Below are positions 1 through 5,938 of a stretch of 15,891 bases of DNA, in pieces. This stretch comes from Flemingiibacterium sp045579745 (GTDB lineage Bacteria > Bacillota > Clostridia > Oscillospirales > CAG-272): the NCBI GenBank assembly GCA_045579745.1, contig JAZNMQ010000054.1:1-15891 (forward strand). Direction: 5' to 3'. Under the pieces are notes generated by a model, which did no database searches, had not been told where the DNA came from, and saw only the letters and a list, made by a program, of their open reading frames with translations. Each line of letters opens with the position of its first letter. The stretch's first letter is position 1. The position numbers were made by a program, and so were the translations under genes.

Positions 1-216
1 CATGCAATGGAGGGTGACACGGGAATCTTCATCTACCCCGGCTACAAATTCAAGGCGGTCGATGCGCTTATCACGAATTTCCACCTTCCCGAAAGCACAC
101 TGCTCATGCTTATCTCAGCATTTTCAAGCCGTGAGCTCGTCATGAACGCCTACGCCGAGGCGATAAAGGAGAGATACAGATTCTTCTCGTTCGGCGACGC
201 GATGTTCATACGATAA
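1..216 (+). CDS. queA: QueA C-terminal fragment, tRNA ribosyltransferase-isomerase
   Basis: This is the last 71 codons of queA, cut by the left edge of the window; the frame is open from base 1 to the TAA at 214-216. QueA (S-adenosylmethionine:tRNA ribosyltransferase-isomerase) moves the ribosyl part of SAM onto preQ1 at the wobble position of tRNAs with GUN anticodons, giving epoxyqueuosine. The visible part carries the family's C-terminal signature: the FIYPGY segment, the NFHLPESTLLML segment with its invariant Asn-Phe-His-Leu-Pro, and the closing RFFSFGDAMFI. The rest of the gene lies outside the window. A 50-bp GC-rich palindrome begins 15 bases after the stop codon and may shape the 3' end of the transcript. 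The identification is firm because these C-terminal motifs are specific to QueA. Confidence 0.95.
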   Translation, partial: HAMEGDTGIFIYPGYKFKAVDALITNFHLPESTLLMLISAFSSRELVMNAYAEAIKERYRFFSFGDAMFIR

Positions 217-230
217 AAGAAAACTTACGC

Positions 231-280
231 CGTAGGGGCGAACTGTGTTCGCCCGCGGGCGTTCACAGAACGCCCCTACG
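231..280 (+). repeat. 50-bp GC-rich palindromic repeat, copy 1
   Basis: This is an imperfect 50-bp palindrome. The outer 10-bp arms (CGTAGGGGCG and CGCCCCTACG) are exact reverse complements, the centre GCCCGCGGGC is self-complementary, and the stretches between them pair partly. The reverse complement of this element recurs at 12198-12247 with only two differences in 50 bases. The element sits just after the stop codon of queA. Its size, symmetry, GC-rich cores and intergenic position fit REP-like or MITE-like interspersed repeats. I recall similar GTAGGGGCG-type elements in many Clostridia genomes, but no family is assigned here. As RNA it would fold into a strong hairpin that could protect or terminate a 3' end, although no U tract follows. 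Confidence 0.8.
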
Positions 281-308
281 GAGAAAATTCCTCGATGTTT
301 GTGTAACA

Positions 309-336
309 TTGCCATTCGGAAAATCTTATATAGAAT
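309..336 (+). promoter_or_regulatory. Promoter-like site without an assigned gene
   Basis: TTGCCA at 309-314 and TAGAAT at 331-336 are separated by 16 bases; each hexamer differs from the sigma-A consensus at one position. No full gene follows before the toxin-antitoxin promoter. The only thing near it is a 13-codon ORF (GTG at 356, stop at 395-397) preceded by AAGAGG at 345-350. The site could be a chance match, a leftover of a lost gene, or the start of a small transcript. Confidence 0.35.
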
Positions 337-490
337 CAGCAAGTAAGAGGTAATAGTGAAACGCGAAAAGGTATCGACCGAAAATATTCATTCCTGAAAG
401 CCGAAAGGTTTGCTGACACGAACAAACGCCACAGTTCCACATAACATGCGCATATTATGGCGTAATCTATTGAAAACCGTGCATAACATA

Positions 491-519
491 TTGACATATC
501 GCATATAATATGATATACT
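491..519 (+). promoter_or_regulatory. Promoter and candidate operator of the dinJ-yafQ operon
   Basis: A consensus -35 (TTGACA, 491-496) and a near-consensus -10 (TATACT, 514-519) are 17 bases apart, and TG at 511-512 adds an extended -10 element. The spacer contains a perfect 11-base palindrome, CATATAATATG, at 502-512. A ribbon-helix-helix antitoxin normally binds such a palindrome over its own promoter, so this is the best operator candidate. The SD AAGGAG follows at 528-533, eight bases before the antitoxin ATG. The promoter is read directly from the sequence; autoregulation is inferred from the family. Confidence 0.75.
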
Positions 520-541
520 ATTATCGGAAGGAGTTGATATT

Positions 542-823
542 ATGTCTAAAGTATCTACGAACATCAGTATTGACGCTGAAACAAAGGCAAAGGCACAGGC
601 AATGCTTGCTGATCTCGGTATGGATCTTTCTACTGCTGTGAATATTTTTTTGAAGCAGATGCTCTATGAAGGTGGAATCCCCTTTTCAATTACCAGAGAG
701 GTTCCAAATAAGTTGACTCTTGAAGCGATGAAGGAAGCGCAGGAAATGCTCCGCTCTCCCGAAAAGTACAAGAAGTACGACAATGTGGACAGTTTGATGG
801 AGGACATTTTAGGTGAAGTATGA
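542..823 (+). CDS. dinJ: RelB/DinJ-family antitoxin
   Basis: A 93-residue antitoxin of the RelB/DinJ family. The N-terminal half (about residues 4-47) is a ribbon-helix-helix DNA-binding domain: a short beta strand (STNISID), then two helices ending in the family's FLKQ...GGIPF segment. The C-terminal part (about 55-93) is charged and should wrap around the partner toxin. In this family the protein neutralises a YafQ/RelE-type endoribonuclease and represses its own promoter as a complex. The ATG at 542 has a strong SD (AAGGAG) eight bases upstream. The stop codon overlaps the toxin gene by 11 bases, the usual coupling in such operons. The gene looks more AT-rich than its neighbours queA and miaA, which fits recent arrival by transfer (judged by eye). 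A CATATAATATG palindrome in the promoter is the likely operator. Confidence 0.92.
   Translation: MSKVSTNISIDAETKAKAQAMLADLGMDLSTAVNIFLKQMLYEGGIPFSITREVPNKLTLEAMKEAQEMLRSPEKYKKYDNVDSLMEDILGEV
799..803 (+). promoter_or_regulatory. SD that sets the GTG start of the toxin
   Basis: GGAGG lies inside the end of the antitoxin gene, nine bases before GTG at 813. It supports the GTG start and translational coupling of toxin to antitoxin. Confidence 0.7.
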
Positions 824-1088
824 GATCGTTCCCTCAAATCAATTCAAGAAGGACTTGAGATTGGCGCAAAAGCGGGGATATGATCTCGATAAAATCAAAA
901 AGGTTATTTCAGCTCTTGCAAACGGTGAAGCACTTGAAGCAAGGTATCGCGACCATTTGCTGACGGGTAACTTCGGCGGATATCGGGAATGTCATATTCA
1001 GCCCGATTGGCTGCTAGTATATCAGATAGACGGAGATAAACTTCTGCTGTTCTTGGCTCGAACAGGTACCCACAGCGACTTGTTTTGA
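813..1088 (+). CDS. yafQ: YafQ-family mRNA interferase toxin
   Basis: A 91-residue type II toxin of the YafQ branch of the RelE/ParE superfamily, a ribosome-dependent mRNA endonuclease. The residues that matter in E. coli YafQ are all present. His48 is in the DHLL segment, His61 and Asp65 are in the CHIQPDW segment, and His87 and Phe91 are in the RTGTHSDLF tail. These match H50, H63, D67, H87 and F91 of the E. coli protein, so the toxin should be active. The start is GTG at 813, 11 bases inside the antitoxin gene, with GGAGG nine bases upstream. The length is normal for the family and the C-terminus is intact. No terminator is visible between the stop and miaA at 1148, so the toxin-antitoxin transcript may run into miaA. 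The family assignment is firm; activity is inferred. Confidence 0.94.
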   Translation: MKYEIVPSNQFKKDLRLAQKRGYDLDKIKKVISALANGEALEARYRDHLLTGNFGGYRECHIQPDWLLVYQIDGDKLLLFLARTGTHSDLF

Positions 1089-1147
1089 CCTTACCGATCG
1101 CCTTGTTGCGACTTACTCAACCGAACTAACAAAACTAAGGAACACAC

Positions 1148-2074
1148 ATGAACAAAACAAAACTAATCGCAGTCGTCGGTCCGACCGCGTCGGGAAAAAC
1201 TGCGCTTTCGATCGAGCTTGCCAAACGATATAACGGCGAGATAATCTCCTGCGATTCGATGCAGATTTATCGTGGAATGGATATCGGAACCGCTAAGCCG
1301 ACCACAGAAGAGATGCAAGACATCCCTCACCACATGATAGATATTATCGAGCCGTGCGAGCCTTTTTCCGCGGCGGATTATGCTGAACGCGCAAGGGCGG
1401 CGATTGCCGATATTACCTCGCGCGGAAAGCTCCCGATCTTCTGCGGCGGAACAGGCTTGTACCTCGATTCGGTTCTGACCGAAAATGAGTACGCCGACGT
1501 AAAGACCGACAACGAGCTTCGCGCTTCCCTGCTCGCGGATGCGCAAAAATACGGTGCAGAGGCGCTCTGGGAACGCCTAAGGGCAGTCGATCCCGAATCG
1601 GCTGCGGCTATACATCAGAACAACGTCAAGCGAGTTGCACGCGCGCTTGAGATTTATATTCTAAGCGGCGTTACCAAGACTGAATGGGATGCTAAATCCC
1701 GCCTTAAGGAGCCGCCGTACGATGCGACGGTAATCGCACTTGACAGAGCTCGCGAGGAGCTGTATTCGCGAATCGATCTGCGCGTTGATTTGATGATCGA
1801 AGCAGGGCTTGTCGATGAGGTTCGCGAGCTTCTTGAGTCGGGACGGCTTCCGCGCGATTCAAGCGCCGCGCAGGCAATCGGCTACAAGGAATTTATCGCA
1901 TATTTCGATGGCTCCATCGCGCTTCATGACGCCGTCGAGCAGATAAAAATGTCCTCGCGCAGATACGCCAAGCGTCAGCTTACATGGTTTCGGCGAAATC
2001 CCGATGTGAATTGGATAAAATCGGACGAAAATTTTGAAGATATTGTAAACAATGCGTCAAAGCTATTAACTTAA
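1148..2074 (+). CDS. miaA: tRNA dimethylallyltransferase MiaA
   Basis: MiaA transfers a dimethylallyl group from DMAPP to N6 of A37 in tRNAs that read UNN codons (i6A37). The protein has 308 residues, the normal length. Visible motifs are the P-loop GPTASGKT at residues 11-18, the SCDSMQIYRGMDIGTAKP segment with the catalytic Asp36, the PHHMIDI segment near 60-66 and GGTGLY at 100-105. Further along is the family's QAIGYKEF motif, and the RRYAKRQLTWFR motif lies near the C-terminus. An SD (AAGGAA, 1137-1142) lies just before the ATG. The gene follows a toxin-antitoxin pair after 59 bases with no clear promoter or terminator of its own, so its expression may depend on upstream promoters. Upstream of the toxin-antitoxin pair is queA, another tRNA modification gene, so the pair may have split an older queA-miaA neighbourhood. 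Identification is firm. Confidence 0.97.
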   Translation: MNKTKLIAVVGPTASGKTALSIELAKRYNGEIISCDSMQIYRGMDIGTAKPTTEEMQDIPHHMIDIIEPCEPFSAADYAERARAAIADITSRGKLPIFCGGTGLYLDSVLTENEYADVKTDNELRASLLADAQKYGAEALWERLRAVDPESAAAIHQNNVKRVARALEIYILSGVTKTEWDAKSRLKEPPYDATVIALDRAREELYSRIDLRVDLMIEAGLVDEVRELLESGRLPRDSSAAQAIGYKEFIAYFDGSIALHDAVEQIKMSSRRYAKRQLTWFRRNPDVNWIKSDENFEDIVNNASKLLT

Positions 2075-2094
2075 CAAACAATTTGTGGTATACT
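2066..2094 (+). promoter_or_regulatory. Extended -10 promoter before the HlyD-like gene
   Basis: TATACT at 2089-2094 is preceded by TG at 2086-2087, giving an extended -10. A weaker -35 (TTAACT, 2066-2071) lies 17 bases upstream and overlaps the stop codon of miaA. A small hairpin, GTCTGC-AAAA-GCAGAC (2107-2122), follows in the would-be leader. The SD AAGGA at 2142-2146 precedes the ATG at 2153. This promoter would start the ylm transcript separately from miaA. Confidence 0.6.
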
Positions 2095-2152
2095 TAATAA
2101 GGTACAGTCTGCAAAAGCAGACACTCTGATATCAAAAAAGTAAGGATGAGCT

Positions 2153-3427
2153 ATGCCGAATACTAAGGTTAAAAAAACGGGAAATCCCATTATCAGAGTT
2201 CTTGTCTATTTCCTGTCGCTTGTTCTATCGGTGGTCGTGATAATCTACCTCGGTTATCATTTTGTCAACAGCTTTTCAAACGAGCTCGTTACTGAAAGCG
2301 CGCTGCTTGTTACCGAAAATGATACGGCTGAGTTTGATGCTTATATTTTCAGAAACGAAACCGTCGTTTATTCGACAATTTCGGGAAGCGTTGGCTATAC
2401 CTTCCCCGACGGGACCAAGGTGCGAAAGGATTCTACAATCGCGTCGATCTATGAGGGCGCAACCGATTCAGGCTCGCATACAAGAGATGATATTATCGCG
2501 CTTGACCGCGAAATAGAGCTTCTTAATCAAAGCGGCAAGATCGAGGGCTTCTCCGTCGCCGATACTCAAACTATCGATAACAGAATCAGCGAACACTATT
2601 ATAAGATCCGAAGCATGACCGAGCAGGATTCATACAGCAATCTCCCCGTCAGACGAGATGAGCTTTTGAAGCTCTTAAACAAGCGTCAGATCGTGACGGG
2701 CACGGTTGAATCCTTCGATGATGTGATCGAATCGCTGAAATCCGAGCGCGATCTTCTGACAGAACGCCTTGATACGGTCAGTGAAACCATAACTGCTCCC
2801 ACAGCAGGCTTCTTCTCGTCGGTTCTTGACGGATATGAAAATCTGTTCCGCGAGGATGCTACGGATTCGCTGACATTCGATAAATTCGACAAAATGACAA
2901 GCAGCGAGCCTGAGAGCTATCCTGGCACTGCAATAGGCAAGATCGCAACTGATTTTACATGGTCGATCGTCCTCGAAACAAATCGAAACGAGCTTCGCTA
3001 TTACATAAAGGGCGAGAGCTACGATATAATCTTCCCCTATAACAACGACCTTATGCTGAATATGCAGCTGAGTGAAATAATTACGGCAGATGCACACCAA
3101 CGCGTGCTTCTCGTCTTTTCGTGCAGTGAGCTTCCCGCAAACTTCAGCTTCCGCCGTATGCAGCCGATAAAGATCGTGCGCAATTCCTATACGGGCTACC
3201 GTGTTCCGATCTCGGCGGTCAGATTACTCGATGACAAAAAAGGCGTGTATATCGTCGTTGGAAGCACGGTTGATTTTCGTTACATAGACGTCATTCTCGA
3301 AGCGGACGGATATTATATCGCCGCACCGCAGAATATGGAGGACCCTGAATATTACACGAAGCTCTCGCTTTACGATGTTATGATAACCGAGGGCAAGGAC
3401 CTTTATATCGGAAAGATAGTCAGTTAG
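2153..3427 (+). CDS. HlyD-like membrane-anchored adaptor protein of the ylm cluster
   Basis: A 424-residue protein with a short basic N-terminus, one membrane segment (about residues 13-37) and a large external part. The external part follows the membrane fusion protein plan. About 58-102 is a lipoyl-like half with an SGSV...DGTKV turn. About 112-212 is helical and probably a coiled-coil hairpin, and the chain returns through ITAPTAGFF at 213-221. From about 260 to the end are beta-rich domains, closing with a KLSLYDVMITEGKDLYIGKIV stretch. In Gram-positive bacteria such proteins usually serve an ABC or similar exporter, but no transporter gene is visible here. I recall HlyD-type genes at this place, just before ylmE, in many Clostridia; a role in the cell envelope or division is only suggested by position. 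It has its own promoter, ends 15 bases before ylmE, and the SD is clear. The fold is fairly sure; the function is unknown. Confidence 0.75.
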   Translation: MPNTKVKKTGNPIIRVLVYFLSLVLSVVVIIYLGYHFVNSFSNELVTESALLVTENDTAEFDAYIFRNETVVYSTISGSVGYTFPDGTKVRKDSTIASIYEGATDSGSHTRDDIIALDREIELLNQSGKIEGFSVADTQTIDNRISEHYYKIRSMTEQDSYSNLPVRRDELLKLLNKRQIVTGTVESFDDVIESLKSERDLLTERLDTVSETITAPTAGFFSSVLDGYENLFREDATDSLTFDKFDKMTSSEPESYPGTAIGKIATDFTWSIVLETNRNELRYYIKGESYDIIFPYNNDLMLNMQLSEIITADAHQRVLLVFSCSELPANFSFRRMQPIKIVRNSYTGYRVPISAVRLLDDKKGVYIVVGSTVDFRYIDVILEADGYYIAAPQNMEDPEYYTKLSLYDVMITEGKDLYIGKIVS

Positions 3428-3442
3428 CAAAGGAAACATGAT

Positions 3443-4174
3443 ATGGATAACATAAATACAGAGCGAAGCTTTGATCTCGACGGGATCGCGAAACGACTGT
3501 CCGAAGCGCGAGGCGAGATCGAAAAGCTTGCACAAGGCAGGAATGTAAAGCTGCTTGCCGTCACAAAAACGGTTCCTGTTGATGTGATAAACTTCGCGAT
3601 CGACGAGCTTGGCGTTACAGCAATCGGCGAAAACCGCGTGCAGGAGCTTCTCGAAAAATATGAAAGTCTTCACGCGCCGAAAAACGGCAAGCTTGAAATA
3701 CACCTGATCGGCTCGCTTCAGACCAATAAGGTAAAATACATCATCGACAAGGTCGATATGATAGAATCGGTTGACAGCCTAAAGCTCGCAGCCGAAATCG
3801 ACCGTCAGGCGAAAAAGCATAACAAAACGATGGACATCCTCGTTGAGGTCAATATCGGACGCGAGCCCCAAAAGGGCGGCGTAATGCCCGAGGAGCTTTA
3901 CGGGTTTATTGACGCACTTGGTGAGTTTTCAAGCCTCAGAGTGCGCGGATTGATGACAATTGCACCGAAATGCGATGAAAATAGCGAATATTTAAAATTT
4001 TTTGAAGAAACTTTTCATTATTTTCTTGACATTTCGACAAAAAACAGTCATAATATATATGGGGCAAATTTTGATGTGCTCTCAATGGGCATGAGCGGAA
4101 GCTTCCGCGAAGCCTTGAAGTGTGGTTCAAACGAAATTCGACTCGGTTCAACCATCTTCGGATCAAGAATATAG
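3443..4174 (+). CDS. ylmE: YggS/YlmE-family PLP-binding protein
   Basis: A 243-residue member of the YggS/YlmE/PROSC family, which binds pyridoxal phosphate and takes part in PLP and amino-acid homeostasis without a proven catalytic reaction. Lys42 in the LLAVTKT motif is the PLP Schiff-base lysine. Other family marks are GENRVQE (residues about 57-63), the HLIGSLQTNK segment, the RGLMTIAP segment and the closing SMGMSGSFREA...EIRLGSTIFG, which forms the phosphate-binding end. The ATG at 3443 has the SD AAAGGA (3429-3434) eight bases away; an earlier ATG at 3438 hits a stop after five codons. The 3' part from about 3985 to 4070 is locally AT-rich and contains a near-consensus promoter pointing at sepF. 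The neighbours (HlyD-like gene, sepF) match the usual ylm order, although ylmD is not present. Confidence 0.95.
   Translation: MDNINTERSFDLDGIAKRLSEARGEIEKLAQGRNVKLLAVTKTVPVDVINFAIDELGVTAIGENRVQELLEKYESLHAPKNGKLEIHLIGSLQTNKVKYIIDKVDMIESVDSLKLAAEIDRQAKKHNKTMDILVEVNIGREPQKGGVMPEELYGFIDALGEFSSLRVRGLMTIAPKCDENSEYLKFFEETFHYFLDISTKNSHNIYGANFDVLSMGMSGSFREALKCGSNEIRLGSTIFGSRI
4026..4054 (+). promoter_or_regulatory. Near-consensus promoter inside ylmE, upstream of sepF
   Basis: A perfect -35 hexamer (TTGACA, 4026-4031) and CATAAT (4049-4054, one mismatch to the -10 consensus) are 17 bases apart. The DNA upstream (about 3985-4025) is rich in A and T, as an UP element would be. The site lies in the ylmE coding sequence about 155 bases before the sepF ATG. 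It would let sepF-ylmG-ylmH and perhaps later genes be expressed apart from the HlyD-like gene and ylmE. No other promoter this close to consensus was found in the cluster. Confidence 0.65.
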
Positions 4175-4208
4175 AATAACAAAGTGAAAATATATGGAGG
4201 TTTTTAAC

Positions 4209-4694
4209 ATGGGACTTTTTGACAAAATCAAGAACGGCATCAACCCCGATGCTGATGCAGGCTACGACGATCAGGATTATTACACACAGCAGATTCAAAA
4301 CGATTTCAACGAGGCTCAGAGCTATAATCCGAATGCAGGATATCAGGCTGAGCCGAGCTACCAGAATCCTCAGGACGATGGTATGCAGGTCAGCGGAAGC
4401 TCTCTCGAGCTCAAGGTTGTAAAGCCCGAGCGCTTTGACAACGTTCCCCAGATCGCAAATCATCTTCTTAACCGCCGCACCGTTGTTCTCAACCTTGAGG
4501 AAACCAACAAGGAAACTGCAAGAAGACTCCTTGACTTCCTCTCCGGCGTTGCATATTCCATCAACGGCAGCTTGAAGCGTGTCGCTAACAATACCTATGT
4601 TATTACTCCTTGCAATGTAGAGGTTTCCGACGGTCCTCTGCGCGATAAGCGTCAGAAGCCCGATAATTCCGAATATTACGAAAACGAAATCTAA
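4209..4694 (+). CDS. sepF: Cell division protein SepF
   Basis: SepF binds the C-terminal tail of FtsZ, polymerises into arcs or rings, and anchors the Z ring to the membrane through an N-terminal amphipathic helix. This copy has 161 residues. MGLFDKIKNGI (1-11) is the membrane-binding helix. Residues 12-62 are a flexible acidic linker rich in Asn, Gln, Tyr and Asp. Residues about 65-140 are the SepF domain, with VVLNLEETN (92-100), ARRLLDFLSGVAYSING and the TYVITP strand. The start is placed at ATG 4209 because GGAGG (4196-4200) sits eight bases upstream. An in-frame ATG at 4194 overlaps this SD, has none of its own, and would add five residues ahead of the MGLF membrane helix. A GC-rich hairpin follows the stop codon. 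The family and role are firm. Confidence 0.96.
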   Translation: MGLFDKIKNGINPDADAGYDDQDYYTQQIQNDFNEAQSYNPNAGYQAEPSYQNPQDDGMQVSGSSLELKVVKPERFDNVPQIANHLLNRRTVVLNLEETNKETARRLLDFLSGVAYSINGSLKRVANNTYVITPCNVEVSDGPLRDKRQKPDNSEYYENEI

Positions 4695-4701
4695 CTGTCG
4701 A

Positions 4702-4722
4702 GGCGGAGAGCTTCTCTCCGCC
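4702..4722 (+). terminator. Hairpin between sepF and ylmG, weak terminator or attenuator
   Basis: GGCGGAGAG-CTT-CTCTCCGCC is a perfect 9-bp stem with a 3-base loop, starting 8 bases after the sepF stop codon. What follows (ATTGACTTTTGTT) is only partly T-rich, so termination would be partial at best. It may lower ylmG expression relative to sepF or protect the sepF message. The hairpin itself is certain; its function is not. Confidence 0.5.
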
Positions 4723-4764
4723 ATTGACTTTTGTTAGTTCGTATTTTATCGGGTACTCACAGAC

Positions 4765-5043
4765 GTGTTTACTTTAGCTTACGTATTCACGCAGTTCGTC
4801 AGGGTCTTTATTTCGGTATTACAGTTTCTGATGATGGTTCGCGCGATTATGTCGTGGCTTCCCTTTGATGAGGATTCGCCGCTCATAAATTTCGTGATGC
4901 TCATTACTGAGCCCGTCGTCGTACCGTTTCGACTGATCCTTAATCGGATCGATGCCGTAAATGAGCTTCCTATCGATATCTCGTTCTTTTTGGCATTTAT
5001 CTCGCTTGGCGTTATTCAAATGCTTCTTCCGGGTCTTGTGTGA
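4765..5043 (+). CDS. ylmG: YggT/YlmG-family membrane protein
   Basis: A 92-residue integral membrane protein of the YggT (YlmG) family. It has two hydrophobic segments, about residues 4-27 and 72-90, joined by a loop with the conserved MVRAIMSWLPF and ITEPVVVPFR motifs. Bacterial and plastid members are linked to division, envelope or nucleoid organisation, but no biochemical activity is established. The start is GTG at 4765. An in-frame stop at 4735-4737 leaves no other standard start upstream, and no good SD is visible, so translation may be weak. The gene overlaps ylmH by 1-4 bases. Its place between sepF and ylmH is the conserved Firmicutes order, which supports the call as much as the motifs do. 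Confidence 0.9.
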   Translation: MFTLAYVFTQFVRVFISVLQFLMMVRAIMSWLPFDEDSPLINFVMLITEPVVVPFRLILNRIDAVNELPIDISFFLAFISLGVIQMLLPGLV

Positions 5044-5882
5044 TGGCGATAGATTTAACTTCCCGTATCACCGAGGACGAAAGACTGCTTCTCAACCGCA
5101 CGCGAGAGCTATATGAGCGGGCTGATAAGGGGTCTGTTTCGACGACGCAGTTTCTGAATCTGCGTGAAAGATTTATTATTGAAAATATGATGTCCGGCTT
5201 GTTTTCATCGGATGAGTCTGAGCCGCTATGCTTCTTTTACGGCGGTCACACCGATGCAGAACGGACAGTTTTATTCTGTTTGCCGGCATTTTACCGTTAT
5301 ACCTGCGATGCGGCTTGCCCGTGGACTGCCCTCGCGGATGAGCTTCCCCGTGTCATCACTCCGCTTCGAATCAAGTCAAGCGGCTACGTCAAGCTTTCCC
5401 ACCGCGATTATCTCGGTGCGCTGATCGGACTTGGCATCGACAGATCGGCTATGGGCGATATTCTTCTTGATGAAGAGGGCGCGATACTTTTCGCATCACC
5501 GAGCGTGGCTTCGCTTCTCAAAAGCGAGCCCGTTTATATTGGCAGAGATAAGGCTAAGGTCGTTGACATTTCCCTGCCCGACGATTTTTCGTATGTACGC
5601 GAATTTGAAAATGTTCGCGGAACGGTTGCCTCAGCTCGCCTTGACGCTGTTCTGTCCGAGATCGCACGGACCTCGCGCGAGAGAGCTAAGGAGCTTATAA
5701 AGCAAGGGCTTGTTGAGCACAACCATTTTACCGCCGCAGAGCCTGACGCCTCAGTTACCGACGGAGATATCATCTCGGTTCGTAAGGTCACGGGAACAAA
5801 GGGCGGTAAGTTTATAATCGACAGCATAACCGAGCATTCAAACAAAGGCAGAATACGCCTTGAGGCTCGGAAATATCTATAA
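5043..5882 (+). CDS. ylmH: YlmH, S4-domain RNA-binding protein
   Basis: A 279-residue YlmH protein. The N-terminal domain (about 1-180) carries the family motif with HRDYLGALIGLGIDRSAMGD at 120-139. An S4 RNA-binding domain covers about 196-262 (ARLDAVLSEI, AKELIKQGLV, DGDIISVRK). In B. subtilis, YlmH has been reported to bind ribosomal complexes and to act in ribosome-associated quality control; older work ties it to division through its operon. The start is taken as ATG 5043, which overlaps the ylmG stop as TGATG; a GTG at 5040 in the same frame would add one residue. SD signal is poor, so translation is probably coupled to ylmG. Divergence or loss of function is not suggested by anything visible. 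Confidence 0.93.
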   Translation: MAIDLTSRITEDERLLLNRTRELYERADKGSVSTTQFLNLRERFIIENMMSGLFSSDESEPLCFFYGGHTDAERTVLFCLPAFYRYTCDAACPWTALADELPRVITPLRIKSSGYVKLSHRDYLGALIGLGIDRSAMGDILLDEEGAILFASPSVASLLKSEPVYIGRDKAKVVDISLPDDFSYVREFENVRGTVASARLDAVLSEIARTSRERAKELIKQGLVEHNHFTAAEPDASVTDGDIISVRKVTGTKGGKFIIDSITEHSNKGRIRLEARKYL

Positions 5883-5938
5883 AGCAGATCCCATCGAGAT
5901 AAGCTCGTATATATTTTACTATGAAAGGATGAATCAAA

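Larger units (their letters stand above)
217..541. other. Intergenic region between queA and the toxin-antitoxin operon
   Basis: This 325-base stretch has no convincing gene. It holds the 50-bp palindrome at 231-280, a promoter-like pair at 309-336, a 13-codon ORF with a good SD at 356-397, and the promoter/operator of the toxin-antitoxin operon at 491-519. The part from about 400 to 541 is AT-rich and contains several short ATATG/CATAT motifs. I saw no recognisable protein remnant in any frame. Minus-strand open frames entering from queA are shadows of that gene. Confidence 0.7.

Noticed and set aside
231..280. A CRISPR-type repeat, because the element occurs twice
   Set aside because: The copies are 12 kb apart, inverted, and have no spacer array or cas genes.
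3936..4724. 262-codon minus-strand open frame across ylmE and sepF
   Set aside because: It crosses two well-supported genes and their gap and shows no domain signature.
4724..4752. TTGACT with a possible -10 before ylmG
   Set aside because: The base positions 17 away read TATCGG, a poor -10, and the closer TATTTT has only 12 bases of spacing.
5813..5818. TATAAT inside the end of ylmH as a divIVA promoter
   Set aside because: No -35-like hexamer is found at 16-18 bases upstream.
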